A DNA stretch of 64,000 bases from Bacteroidota bacterium (lineage in GTDB: Bacteria > Bacteroidota > Bacteroidia > UKL13-3): positions 1 to 64,000 of the forward strand of contig JAUXUD010000053.1 of assembly GCA_030680835.1 (NCBI GenBank), in the 5' to 3' direction. The translations under genes and the position numbers were made by a program. Within the stretch, counting starts at the first letter, position 1. Every line of letters begins with the position of its first letter. Below, piece by piece: positions 23,258 through 33,554 of the stretch. The notes below the pieces were generated by a model that saw only the letters and a program-made list of their open reading frames with translations, was not told the DNA's origin and made no database searches.

Positions 23258-25783
23258 ATGAAAAGACTAACACTATTTTGTCTTTCTTCAATTTTATTTT
23301 TGCAATTAATTAAGGCACAAAATACAGTTATTAAATTTGAGTATTGGTTTGATTATGTATATGGTAACAGAATAACACAAACACTTAGCCCGCAGCCCAC
23401 TCAAAATATAGTTCAAAACCTGAATGTAGCGTCAATAGGTTTGGGTTTTCACTATTTGAATATGCGGTTTCAAAGTAGCGATAGTGTATGGAGTTGCGTT
23501 CAATCAAACCTGATACATAAAGTGAAACTTCCTTTTTTGCCTCTGTTAGCTGCATATGAATATTGGTTTGACAATAATTATGCAACAAAAACCAGGCTCA
23601 CTCTTAATGGTACACAAGAACAAAGCCTGATTCAAAGCCTGAATACAGATTCGTTAACTCCCGGTTTTCATTATTTAAATATGCGTTTCCAAAGTACCGA
23701 CAGCGTTTGGAGCGGCGTTCAATCTAACTTATTTAATAAAATAAAACCGTCTATTATAGCACAATTAACAGCATATGAATATTGGTTTGATGATAAATAT
23801 GCATCAAAGGTGCGGCTAGCACTCAATGGCACCCAGGAACAAACGCTGATTCAAAGCCTGAATGTTGATTCATTAACTCCGGGTTTTCATTATTTGAATA
23901 TGCGATTTCAAAGTGCCGATAGTGTTTGGAGCAATGTTCAATCGAAACTATTTAATAAACTAAAACCACCTCTGATACCGCAATTAACTAAATACGAATA
24001 TTGGTTTGATACCGCTTATAATAATCATGTTTCATTGAATATTATTCCGTCGGTTCAAATATTAAATTTAGACACAATTTTTTCAATAATTAACTTAAAA
24101 AAAGGTTATCATGTATTACATACGCGCTATGCGACTATTAATGATATATGGAGTTCAGTAAGTACGGATACTTTTTATAGCAAAAGTTTATTATTAATTG
24201 ATAGTATTTTGGGTTCGTTATGCGCAAACGATAGTTTAAAAATCAGATTTAAAAAAACTGCCACCTATATTACAGGCAATATATTTTCTATCCAGTTAAG
24301 CGACAGCAGTGGTTCCTTTAGCACCCCCCTAAACATTGGAAATAAAGCAGGCACAACAAATGGTACTGATAGTATCATGTGTTTTTTACCTGCATCACTT
24401 GCAAATTCAAATCAATATAAACTCAGAATCTTGTGTTCAAACATTTCCGACACAAGCAATGAATCGTATGCGTTTGCGATAAATAATGCACCATTCGTTT
24501 CAGCCATTTTGCCAACAGGGCCAATAACTTTTTGTGCGGGTGATAGTGTTAACCTATATATAAATGCCCAAGGCGGATACAGATACCGCTGGATGCTTAA
24601 TGGGAATAATACCGTAAACAATGCAGATACGCTTGCTTCATTAAAGGTGAAAACAAGCGGAACATACAATGTGAAAGTTACAAACAGTACAGGTTGCACA
24701 TCCTTAATGTATGACAAACAGGTAAGTGTTATTGCAAAGCCCGCTACAACAGCCATTAGTGGTAATACAAATGTGCTTGTTGGTTCAACACAAAATTACT
24801 CAGTTACCAATACCAACGGATCCGTATATAACTGGAGTATCTTTAATGGTACGCAAACCGGAGGAGGAACAACAAATGCCATAACTGTATTATGGCCTTC
24901 AACACCTGGTTCGGGGCTTATTAAAGTTGTTGAAACCAACAGTACCGGATGCAATGGAGATACAATAACATTACTTGTAAATCTGGGTAGTTATACTTTA
25001 AATGTGACTCCGCTATATTTATCTTATTCCAACACAGCTTCAACCAAAAAAGTAACAGTAAGCAGTAATACCAGTTGGTCCGTTAATGCCAGCCATACAT
25101 GGATTACTTTAAACAAAACTTCCGGTAATGGAAACGACAGTATGAATATTACAGTTACAGCCAACACTGGCGAAACAAGCCGAACCGGAACCGTTACGTT
25201 TCAAGCGGGTTCGCAGAGTCAGATTGTAAATATCAAACAGGACAGCACACCTGCAATACCCGACCAACTGAGTCTTGGGAAAGACACCCTAAATTTTTTG
25301 TTTAATGGAGGTACCCAGAATGTGAATGTAAGCAGTAACAAAAGCTGGACAGTAAACCATTCGGCGAGCTGGCTAAACATTAACCCAATGAGTGGATCAA
25401 ACAATGGTGTACTTGGGGTAACGGCACAAGTGAATGGTACCAGCAATCAGCGTTCGGTTACTGTATTTGTAACTGCTGGTGCTTTAACGCGAAATCTGGT
25501 GGTAGTGCAGCAGAAAACAACAGGAACTGAAGAAATTAATTTATCAGACAAAGTCAAGGTTTATCCAAACCCAACTGATGGAACATTATACATCAACAAT
25601 GAGAGTGAGGAAAACATTCAAATAAAAATGATTGATTTAAGTGGCAAATTGATTGATGAATTTATTTTGAATTTTAAAACGCTGCAACAAATGAATTATG
25701 AATATTTATCTGATGGAATTTATCTGATTCAACTCATTTCACCTGATAAGGTAATGCAAAGAAAAATTGTAATTACGAAATAA
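23258..25783 (+). CDS. EYWFD-repeat surface protein with BACON domains and T9SS type A domain
   Basis: An 841-residue secreted protein. After the signal peptide come four imperfect repeats of about 80 residues. Each starts with EYWFD, and the first three contain GFHYLNMRFQS.DSVWS. An Ig/PKD-like region follows (about 340-575). Two BACON-like domains (about 580-665 and 675-755) contain SNTSWSVNASHTWITLNK and SNKSWTVNHSASWLNI. The C-terminal 75 residues are a T9SS type A sorting domain (VKVYPNPTDGTLYI ... DGIYLIQLIS). BACON domains often bind carbohydrate or mucin. The protein is probably attached to the surface by T9SS, and with the upstream beta-helix protein may form a surface adhesion unit. 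Confidence 0.87.
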   Translation: MKRLTLFCLSSILFLQLIKAQNTVIKFEYWFDYVYGNRITQTLSPQPTQNIVQNLNVASIGLGFHYLNMRFQSSDSVWSCVQSNLIHKVKLPFLPLLAAYEYWFDNNYATKTRLTLNGTQEQSLIQSLNTDSLTPGFHYLNMRFQSTDSVWSGVQSNLFNKIKPSIIAQLTAYEYWFDDKYASKVRLALNGTQEQTLIQSLNVDSLTPGFHYLNMRFQSADSVWSNVQSKLFNKLKPPLIPQLTKYEYWFDTAYNNHVSLNIIPSVQILNLDTIFSIINLKKGYHVLHTRYATINDIWSSVSTDTFYSKSLLLIDSILGSLCANDSLKIRFKKTATYITGNIFSIQLSDSSGSFSTPLNIGNKAGTTNGTDSIMCFLPASLANSNQYKLRILCSNISDTSNESYAFAINNAPFVSAILPTGPITFCAGDSVNLYINAQGGYRYRWMLNGNNTVNNADTLASLKVKTSGTYNVKVTNSTGCTSLMYDKQVSVIAKPATTAISGNTNVLVGSTQNYSVTNTNGSVYNWSIFNGTQTGGGTTNAITVLWPSTPGSGLIKVVETNSTGCNGDTITLLVNLGSYTLNVTPLYLSYSNTASTKKVTVSSNTSWSVNASHTWITLNKTSGNGNDSMNITVTANTGETSRTGTVTFQAGSQSQIVNIKQDSTPAIPDQLSLGKDTLNFLFNGGTQNVNVSSNKSWTVNHSASWLNINPMSGSNNGVLGVTAQVNGTSNQRSVTVFVTAGALTRNLVVVQQKTTGTEEINLSDKVKVYPNPTDGTLYINNESEENIQIKMIDLSGKLIDEFILNFKTLQQMNYEYLSDGIYLIQLISPDKVMQRKIVITK

Positions 25784-25787
25784 AATT

Positions 25788-25832
25788 AAATTCCCGCTGG
25801 GTTGTTAAAAAGACCGGCGGGAATTTATTTTC
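25788..25832 (+). terminator. Intrinsic terminator
   Basis: AAATTCCCGCTGG (25788-25800) pairs with CCGGCGGGAATTT (25814-25826) as a 13-bp stem with one wobble, followed by a T-rich tail. It lies five bases after the EYWFD gene stop. Confidence 0.85.
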
Positions 25833-26404
25833 CTGATAAAAAGCGCATGTTTAGCACATAACTTTAGAATTCGCTAATTTTTTATCCATGAATCATTTAA
25901 TCCTTTAGGTTCCCGGATGTTCATTATCCTCAAAAGTTTACACTTTGGTTTATACTGCTATAAAATATCTTCTATTTTAGAATAAAATTTTCTGAATAAA
26001 TAAGAAGTTAATTTTAATAAAAGTCTTAATTCTATTGAATTTAATTGAATTGGCTGAGCAATATAATTTTCAAAATAAAATTGAAATGAATAATTAAATC
26101 CGGCTACATTTTTTTAGGAATGCTAGTATTTTACAAGGAATATTTTGCCTTTGTTTAGATTGAAATTAAATACACATTACCTTTAAATAGCGCATATGAA
26201 ATATGCGAAGATATTAAAACTGCTTGACTGACAATCATTTCCGCTTACAACATTTAACATTGTTTCCTGAATTGGTTTTTTATTCAAAGAATGGAGTTAT
26301 CCACAAGTAAAAAGGATGAGATGAAGTTTTGAGCCTGCATTTCTTTCTGTTTATAGAAACACGCAATACCTTTACACACTTGAAATACAAAGCCATACTC
26401 AACC
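25833..26404. other. Gap upstream of the adhesin operon
   Basis: No gene is seen in these 570 AT-rich bases. A weak -7-like TACCTTTA lies at 26367-26374, about 30 bases before ATG 26405, and could be the operon promoter. A good -33 element is missing. The length suggests room for regulation of the large surface protein. Confidence 0.35.
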
Positions 26405-29400
26405 ATGAATACAATTACTGATATGGAATATCGAATTTTCAATTTTAAAAAGGGCTATAGATTTACGATCTTATTTGCATTGATGCTATTTCTGGCTAGC
26501 ACTGGTTTTAGTAAGCATACAGCAATGATCCTGAGTGCTCCGCCACCCACTCCGATTGTGGCAAATCCGGATACGGGATTTGTAAACAGTTATAGTGGCA
26601 ATTCGACGCTCCTGAATATTTTTGCGAACGATTCATTTAATAATGTTCCGGTTGTGGGTTCAGCCATGAAAGTGACAGTTGCTCCAACCAACAGCCATAT
26701 CAGTGTTGATACCCTAACAGGAATTGTGAGCGTTACTCCGGGAATTCCCGCAGGCGTTTATTCTATTAATTATAGTATTTGTGATACATCTGACCTGAGT
26801 AATTGCTCAGCTACTGTTTTAATTATCAATGTGAGTGCACCCATTATAATAGCCAATACAGAATCGGCTTCTGTAAACGGTTATAACGGAAGTGTGAATT
26901 TGCTGGATGTTTTTGCAAATGACAGCATTCATGGAAATATTGTTACTGCCGGTTCGGTTACTGCAAGTATTGTTACAGCAGCAAGCCATGCAGGTATTAC
27001 CTTAAATGTGGGTACGGGCATTGTAAGTGTTGCCGCCAATACCATCAGCGGAAATTACAGCATTGTTTACCGAATTTGTGATACATTGAATACATCTAAC
27101 TGTGATACGTCGATTGTTTATATTACGGTTTTACCGCCTCCTATTATTGCGAGTCCGGATTATGTTGCCGTGAATAGTTATAATGGCGGCTTAAATATTT
27201 TAAACATTTATGCCAACGACAGCATTAACAATATAACAGTTACACCCGGACGTGTAACTTTGAGTGTTTTATCGGCACCCAGCGAACCCGGAATTTTCCT
27301 GAATTCCAGCAATGGCAGAGTGAGTGTATTTCCGATGACCCCTGCAGGTATTTATACTTTTATTTATCGCATTTGTGATACATTGAATACCGCCAATTGT
27401 GATACTGCCTTAATAACTTTAAATGTATATCCGCCACCCATAATTGCCAATGATGATAATGGAACTGTAAACGGATATAATGGGAATAGTAATCTTTTAA
27501 ATGTATTCAGCAATGACAGTCTGAACAACAAAGGCACCAGCCTCGGTTCGGTAAATTTAAGTGTTGTAACTACTGCGGGTAATCCGGGTATCGTATTAAA
27601 TTTAACTACAGGTATTGTAAATGTGGGTTCAGGAATTCCGGCAGGTTTATACACGATAGTATACAAAATTTGTGATACGCTGAATGCGGCAAACTGCGAT
27701 ACAGGGATAATCAGTATAAATGTGAGTGCGCCATTGATCCGGGCTAAGGCCGATAATGGAAGTGTAAACGGAAATGATGGCAATCCGGCTCTACTGAATG
27801 TACTGTCAAATGACAGTTTAAATGGTGCGGGTTTTATAGCAGGAGCAGTTAATTTAAGTTTGCTTACCGCAGCTTCTCATTCAGGAATTGTTCTTAATTT
27901 GGGTACCGGAGTTGTAAGTGTTGCTGGAATTATTCCTGCGGGTATATATACACTCCAATATAAAATTTGTGATACGCTGAATCCCGGGAATTGTGATAGT
28001 GCCATCGCTACCATAAATGTTACCGCACCGGTTATAGTAGCAAATTCCGACAATGGATCCGTTAATGGAACCGGAAATTTAAACCTGTTAAATGTTTTAA
28101 GCAACGACAGTTTTAACAGTGCACCGGCACAAACAGGTAAAGTTTTAATTACAGTGGTAACACCTGCAAGTTTTGCAGGAATTACTTTGGATACGCTAAC
28201 GGGCATAGTAAGTGTGACCCCGGCACCAACGGGATCTTACTCTATTGTATACAGACTATGTGACAGCACCAATACAGGCAATTGCGATACCTCAATTGTA
28301 TTTGTAACGGTAGTTCCGCCAGCTATTGATGCAACCCATGATACTACTTTGGTTGATGGTTACTCCGGTTCGGGCACTGCAATAAATGTGCTGGCAAACG
28401 ATAGCCTGGGGGGCAACCTGATCAATTCAGGGGCAGTATATATCAGTATATTAGTGCCTTCGGGTCATCCCGGAATTGTATTGAATACACTAACAGGTTT
28501 TTTGAGTGTGGCATCGCATATACCGGCAGATACTTTTTCGATACAATATAAAATATGTGATACATTAAATCCATTAAATTGTGATTCTGCCATCTTATAT
28601 ATACAGGTAGTTGCTCCCGTAATGGATGCAGTTAATGACAGCTTTTATGTGAATGGTTATAATGGATCGCTGAACCTTTTAAAAGTAATCAGCAACGACC
28701 GTATTGGTGCCGATACCGTACATCAGGGTCCTGTTATCATAAGTGTTATAACTCCTTCGGGGTACGCCGGAATTGTACTGGATACCGCAACCGGATTTGT
28801 GAATGTGAATCCGCTTCTTCCTCTGGGAACCTATACAATAAAATATTTAATCAATGATACCCTGAATGCAGGTAATATGGATAGTGCAATTGCATTGATT
28901 ACTATTATTCCGCCACCTATTGTTGCCTCAACAGATATTGATACCATTAACGGTTACAATAATTACCCTGCATTATTAAATGTACTGAACAATGACAGCA
29001 TTAATAATATACCGGCAACAGCCGCTGCAATTTCTTTGAACCTGATCACACCCGCCAGTCATCCCGGGATCCTGCTAAACGACACTACAGGTATCATCAG
29101 TATTGTGGCACCTGTTCCTCCCGGAATTTATACCATCAGTTATGATATTTGCGATACCTTTTATACGGGTAGTTGCGATACCACCACGGATACCATTCGG
29201 GTAATAAGTCCTGCCATTATAGCTTTAAATGACAGTATTACTGTTAGCGGGTATAATGTTGGTTTTGGCCTGCTCAATGTGCTGGCCAATGATACCATGA
29301 ACAATACGGTTATAACTGCTGCATTGGTGAATTTAAAGGTGTTGAGTCCGGCCAGTAACCCGGGAGTGACACTGGATACGGCCACAGGGTTTGTGATTTT

Positions 29401-32400
29401 TACCAGCCGGATACCAGCAGGAATTTATTATATTGAATACCGGATTGCGGATAGTATGAATGCATCAAACTGTGATACTGCCCTGATAAAAATTGAAGTG
29501 AATGCACCAACTGTTATTGCCGTTAACGATACCGCACTGGTGGATGGTTATACCGGAAGCAGTTCTTTAATAAATGTTCTTACCAACGACCGTGTAAATG
29601 GCGTTCAACCGGTATTGGGTACAACCATTAAACTCAGTGTATTTATTGGTTCAGGACAAACAGGCATTGAACTGGATACAAATACAGGATTTTTAAATGT
29701 TGCCCCTTATACAACTACCGGGAATTATACCATTACTTATATAATCAGTGATACGCTGAACGCAGGAAACAGTGATACAGCAACATTGCTTATACAGATT
29801 TTAAATCCACTTGTATTTGCCAATCCTGATTATGCAAGCATTAATGGATATGATGGGAACCTGAACCTGTTAAATGTGTTTTCAAATGACAGTTTCAGCA
29901 GTACGGTAGTAACTCCTGCACGGGTGAATTTTACATTGGTTACATCGGCATCCCACCCGGGAGTAGTATTGAATATGGCCAATGGAAGAATCAGTGTTTT
30001 TCCCATGACTCCTGCAGGAATTTATACAATTGTATACCGGATTTGTGATACCATGAATACTACAAATTGTGATACTGCCCTTGTAAGTATAAATGTATCT
30101 ACGCCTGTAATCAGAGCAACAAATGATAGTGGTACTGTAAATGGATATACCGGTGCAACCAGTCTGTTGAATATTTTTACGAACGATACAATACATCTTA
30201 CTGTAGCAAATGCAGCTTTGGTGAAGTTAAAAGTACTGATTCCTTTTGGTAATGCCGGACTAAAACTGGATACAGTGACTGGCATTGTTAGCGTTGCACA
30301 ACCGGTACCTGCCGGAATTTATACCATGCAATATCAGATATGCGACACTTTGAATACGGCCAATTGTGCCACGGCATTTGTAATACTCAACATATCCGCA
30401 CCTTCAATTGTTGCCACCCATGATACCGGTACAGTTATAGGGTATGCACCTGTAAGCAATCTGGTGAATATTTTTACAAACGACAGCATCCATCTCACAC
30501 CCGCAAATGCTTCAATAATAAAATTAAAGGTGTTGTTGCCATTTGGCAATCCTTTGATCATGCTGGATACACTGACTGGCATTGTAGGAATCGGACCTGC
30601 AGCGGCAGCAGGAATTTATATACTTCAATATGAAATTTGTGATACCCTGAATCCGGGTAACTGCGATACCGCTTATGTGAACGTAAGTATATTGGCTCCA
30701 TCCATTATTGCCACGAATGATACCGGATATGTAAGCGGGTATACCGGATCATCCACTCTTTTAAATGTACTGAATAATGATAGCATCAATGGCAATGTTG
30801 CAGACACAGGCTCTGCAAATATATACACCCTGATACCCTCTGGAAATGCAGGGGTATTACTCGATACGATAACAGGCATTGTAAGTGTTGCCCCAGCAAC
30901 TCCGGCCGGAATTTATACCATTCAATACCGCATCAGTGATACCGTTGATGCAAATAATTGTGATACTGCAATCGTGGTTATAAACGTAGGTTCAGGGATA
31001 TTGGCTGCAACAGATGACACGGGTATAACTAACGGATACCCCGGAATGATAGGCATGCTTAATGTTCTGGACAATGACAGTTTGAATGGAGCCATTGCCT
31101 ATGCGGGTCTGGTAAAACTACAACTGCTCACCGGATCGGGCAATCCGGGAGTTACATTAGATACCCTCACCGGTATTATAGACATTGCTCCGCGAACTGC
31201 TGCCGGGACTTATTCTATTTGTTATATAATTACAGATACGCTGAATTTGAGCAATTCTGATACTGCTTGTGTGGATATCACGGTTTATGCGCTGGGCCCT
31301 GTAGCAAATCCGGATTTTGTCTATACCGGATCCGGAACTGCAATAGTGATTGATCCATTGATAAATGATTTTGATATGGATACCAATATTAATATAGCTT
31401 CCATTAATATTATGATCCCGCCCTTGCATGGTATTGCATTGGCTGATACCAATACCGGCACGATTACCTATACTCCGGATATTACGTGGGCAGGTGATGA
31501 TACTTTATATTATTCTATATGTGATTCGGGCATGGTGCCTGTTTTGTGTGATACTTCATTTATTGTAATTAATACACGAGATAGCCTAAGTGTAAATGCG
31601 ATTTTTACGACCGATTTAAAATGTTACGGCGACTCAAACGGATCTGTTGGAATAATTGTTCAGGGAGGTTACCCGCCCTATAATATAAGCTGGAATACGG
31701 TGCCGGTTCAAACCGGAAATATAGCAATCAATCTGAAGGCAGGTATTTACATGGCCACCATAACTGATACAAGTAATAAATCGATAGCAGTGAGCGTAAC
31801 CATAAATGAACCCTTGCCCCTTTCGGCAGTTAACAGCAATACTGAACCCAAATGTTATGGCAATTTTAATGGCAGTATCAATATAAATGTAAACGGCGGA
31901 ACCCCCCCGTATACTTATTTCTGGAATACCGGAAGCATTATGAAAGATCTGGCTAATATAAGTTCAGGCAATTATAATGTAACGATTACTGATAGCAACG
32001 GTTGTATTTTACAAAAGAGTGTAACCTTAAGTGAGCCCGCCCCATTAAGCATATCTGCCGTAACAATAAAGGATGTAGTGTGTAAATCGTCACCGGAAGG
32101 GGCCATTGTACTGAGTGTAACAGGAGGTGTTTTACCATATAAATATTTATGGAATACCGGGGATACCGGCATGAACCTTAGAAATGTTCCCAATGGACAA
32201 TATATCATTACAGTTACTGACTCTAATGTTTGCACATCACAAAAAAATTATACAATCAATTATTCGAAGGAAAGTTGTGAGAATGACGTATTCATTCCAC
32301 AGGGATTTTCACCTGATGAAGATGGCACCAATGATGTTTTTAAGATTGAAGGAATAGAAAAATATCCTGATAATTATCTGAGAATATATAACCGTTGGGG

Positions 32401-32572
32401 AGGATTGGTTTTTGAAATGCATGGATACAATAATACCTGGAAGGGAACTGTGGAAGCGGGTGTTGTAATAGGCGGGGGTGACCAGCGGTTGCCAACCGGG
32501 ACTTATTTCTATATTCTGGATTTGGCGGCAGGAATTAAAACAATATCCGGATATTTTTATATCAGTAAATAA
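26405..32572 (+). CDS. Giant repeat adhesin with SprB-like repeats and T9SS type B domain
   Basis: A 2055-residue secreted protein. After a signal region come 16 tandem repeats of about 97 residues and one divergent cadherin-like unit. Each repeat starts like VNGYNGNSNLLNVFSNDS and ends with a strand YRICDTLNTSNCDT. A Cys pair in that strand is kept in most repeats and lost together in several (units 8, 11 and 16), which suggests a disulfide. Three SprB-like repeats follow (about 1738-1955): KCYGDSNGS, KCYGNFNGS and CKSSPEGA, each with a GG.PPY or similar turn. The last 95 residues are the gliding-motility-associated type B sorting domain (FIPQGFSPDEDGTNDVF, YNRWGGLVFE). It leads an operon with PorP/SprF- and OmpA-like proteins. 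Confidence 0.93.
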   Translation: MNTITDMEYRIFNFKKGYRFTILFALMLFLASTGFSKHTAMILSAPPPTPIVANPDTGFVNSYSGNSTLLNIFANDSFNNVPVVGSAMKVTVAPTNSHISVDTLTGIVSVTPGIPAGVYSINYSICDTSDLSNCSATVLIINVSAPIIIANTESASVNGYNGSVNLLDVFANDSIHGNIVTAGSVTASIVTAASHAGITLNVGTGIVSVAANTISGNYSIVYRICDTLNTSNCDTSIVYITVLPPPIIASPDYVAVNSYNGGLNILNIYANDSINNITVTPGRVTLSVLSAPSEPGIFLNSSNGRVSVFPMTPAGIYTFIYRICDTLNTANCDTALITLNVYPPPIIANDDNGTVNGYNGNSNLLNVFSNDSLNNKGTSLGSVNLSVVTTAGNPGIVLNLTTGIVNVGSGIPAGLYTIVYKICDTLNAANCDTGIISINVSAPLIRAKADNGSVNGNDGNPALLNVLSNDSLNGAGFIAGAVNLSLLTAASHSGIVLNLGTGVVSVAGIIPAGIYTLQYKICDTLNPGNCDSAIATINVTAPVIVANSDNGSVNGTGNLNLLNVLSNDSFNSAPAQTGKVLITVVTPASFAGITLDTLTGIVSVTPAPTGSYSIVYRLCDSTNTGNCDTSIVFVTVVPPAIDATHDTTLVDGYSGSGTAINVLANDSLGGNLINSGAVYISILVPSGHPGIVLNTLTGFLSVASHIPADTFSIQYKICDTLNPLNCDSAILYIQVVAPVMDAVNDSFYVNGYNGSLNLLKVISNDRIGADTVHQGPVIISVITPSGYAGIVLDTATGFVNVNPLLPLGTYTIKYLINDTLNAGNMDSAIALITIIPPPIVASTDIDTINGYNNYPALLNVLNNDSINNIPATAAAISLNLITPASHPGILLNDTTGIISIVAPVPPGIYTISYDICDTFYTGSCDTTTDTIRVISPAIIALNDSITVSGYNVGFGLLNVLANDTMNNTVITAALVNLKVLSPASNPGVTLDTATGFVIFTSRIPAGIYYIEYRIADSMNASNCDTALIKIEVNAPTVIAVNDTALVDGYTGSSSLINVLTNDRVNGVQPVLGTTIKLSVFIGSGQTGIELDTNTGFLNVAPYTTTGNYTITYIISDTLNAGNSDTATLLIQILNPLVFANPDYASINGYDGNLNLLNVFSNDSFSSTVVTPARVNFTLVTSASHPGVVLNMANGRISVFPMTPAGIYTIVYRICDTMNTTNCDTALVSINVSTPVIRATNDSGTVNGYTGATSLLNIFTNDTIHLTVANAALVKLKVLIPFGNAGLKLDTVTGIVSVAQPVPAGIYTMQYQICDTLNTANCATAFVILNISAPSIVATHDTGTVIGYAPVSNLVNIFTNDSIHLTPANASIIKLKVLLPFGNPLIMLDTLTGIVGIGPAAAAGIYILQYEICDTLNPGNCDTAYVNVSILAPSIIATNDTGYVSGYTGSSTLLNVLNNDSINGNVADTGSANIYTLIPSGNAGVLLDTITGIVSVAPATPAGIYTIQYRISDTVDANNCDTAIVVINVGSGILAATDDTGITNGYPGMIGMLNVLDNDSLNGAIAYAGLVKLQLLTGSGNPGVTLDTLTGIIDIAPRTAAGTYSICYIITDTLNLSNSDTACVDITVYALGPVANPDFVYTGSGTAIVIDPLINDFDMDTNINIASINIMIPPLHGIALADTNTGTITYTPDITWAGDDTLYYSICDSGMVPVLCDTSFIVINTRDSLSVNAIFTTDLKCYGDSNGSVGIIVQGGYPPYNISWNTVPVQTGNIAINLKAGIYMATITDTSNKSIAVSVTINEPLPLSAVNSNTEPKCYGNFNGSININVNGGTPPYTYFWNTGSIMKDLANISSGNYNVTITDSNGCILQKSVTLSEPAPLSISAVTIKDVVCKSSPEGAIVLSVTGGVLPYKYLWNTGDTGMNLRNVPNGQYIITVTDSNVCTSQKNYTINYSKESCENDVFIPQGFSPDEDGTNDVFKIEGIEKYPDNYLRIYNRWGGLVFEMHGYNNTWKGTVEAGVVIGGGDQRLPTGTYFYILDLAAGIKTISGYFYISK

Positions 32573-32589
32573 AATTGGAAACCAGAAAA

Positions 32590-33504
32590 ATGAAACGAAT
32601 AATTATCAGTTTTAGTTTTATGTTGGGTGTATTCCAGCTTCTCGCACAGCAGGATCCCCTGTATGGACAATACATTTTCAACAATGCCATTATCAATCCG
32701 GCCCAGGCTGGGGTTCAGGATGTAAATCAATGCGGAATTCTGGCGCGAAGACAATGGCTGGGTATGGATGGTGCGCCTGCAACCAATTCTATTTTCATCA
32801 ATACAAGTCTGCCGAAAAATCTGGGTTTTGCAGGAGGAATTTACAGTGACCGGATTGGTCCGATCCGTGACCTTACTTTTCAGGCTGATGTAGCTGCCCA
32901 TGTGCCCATAAACAGCAACTGGACATTTTCCGGAGGCATCAGAACCATGGCATCTAACCTCAGTGTGAACCTCACTTCACTACAAACCAACCAAACCGGA
33001 GATCCCAATTTTAACACCAATTTCAATTCCGGGACGTATTTCAATATGGGTGCAGGTGTATTGTTTTACAGTGAAAAGATTTTTGCAGGTGCATCGTTTC
33101 CACGACTGTTTACGAGAGAAGTAAATGACGGTAAAACTGCCATCAGTAAATATCAAAATCATTTGTATATCTATGGCGGAACTGAATTAAAGGTAAATGA
33201 AGATTTTACATTTAAACCCAGTATTTTGTTTAAGCGGGTATCGGATGCGCCATTGCAATTCGACCTGAATTTTGTTTTTGATTATAAAGATGTACTGGCT
33301 GCAGGTCCAATGATCCGGTCGAGAGACGCGATTGGTTTCCTGCTTGGTTATAAAATTACATCTAAAATATATGTTGGTTACATGTACGAATACCCGTTAA
33401 CCGATTTGCGTCTGGCCACAAAACAAACGCATGAACTCTCTCTGCGTATGTTATGGCAAACGAAATACAAAAAGCGGGTTAAATCACCACGTTATTTCCT
33501 TTAA
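32590..33504 (+). CDS. PorP/SprF-family outer-membrane protein
   Basis: A 304-residue protein from ATG 32590; a TTG 15 bases earlier is in frame. It begins with a signal peptide and then the family hallmark QQDPLYGQYIFNNAIINPAQAG. RRQWLGMDGAPATNSIFIN and a run of amphipathic beta strands to the C terminus follow. PorP/SprF proteins are outer-membrane partners that help secrete or attach specific T9SS type B cargo, as SprF does for SprB. Its position 17 bases after the giant type B adhesin gene makes that adhesin its likely client. Confidence 0.93.
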   Translation: MKRIIISFSFMLGVFQLLAQQDPLYGQYIFNNAIINPAQAGVQDVNQCGILARRQWLGMDGAPATNSIFINTSLPKNLGFAGGIYSDRIGPIRDLTFQADVAAHVPINSNWTFSGGIRTMASNLSVNLTSLQTNQTGDPNFNTNFNSGTYFNMGAGVLFYSEKIFAGASFPRLFTREVNDGKTAISKYQNHLYIYGGTELKVNEDFTFKPSILFKRVSDAPLQFDLNFVFDYKDVLAAGPMIRSRDAIGFLLGYKITSKIYVGYMYEYPLTDLRLATKQTHELSLRMLWQTKYKKRVKSPRYFL

Positions 33505-33554
33505 CGTTCAGCAAATGAGTTTATCAGTCTCAACAGATATAAAAGGCCAGTCGA

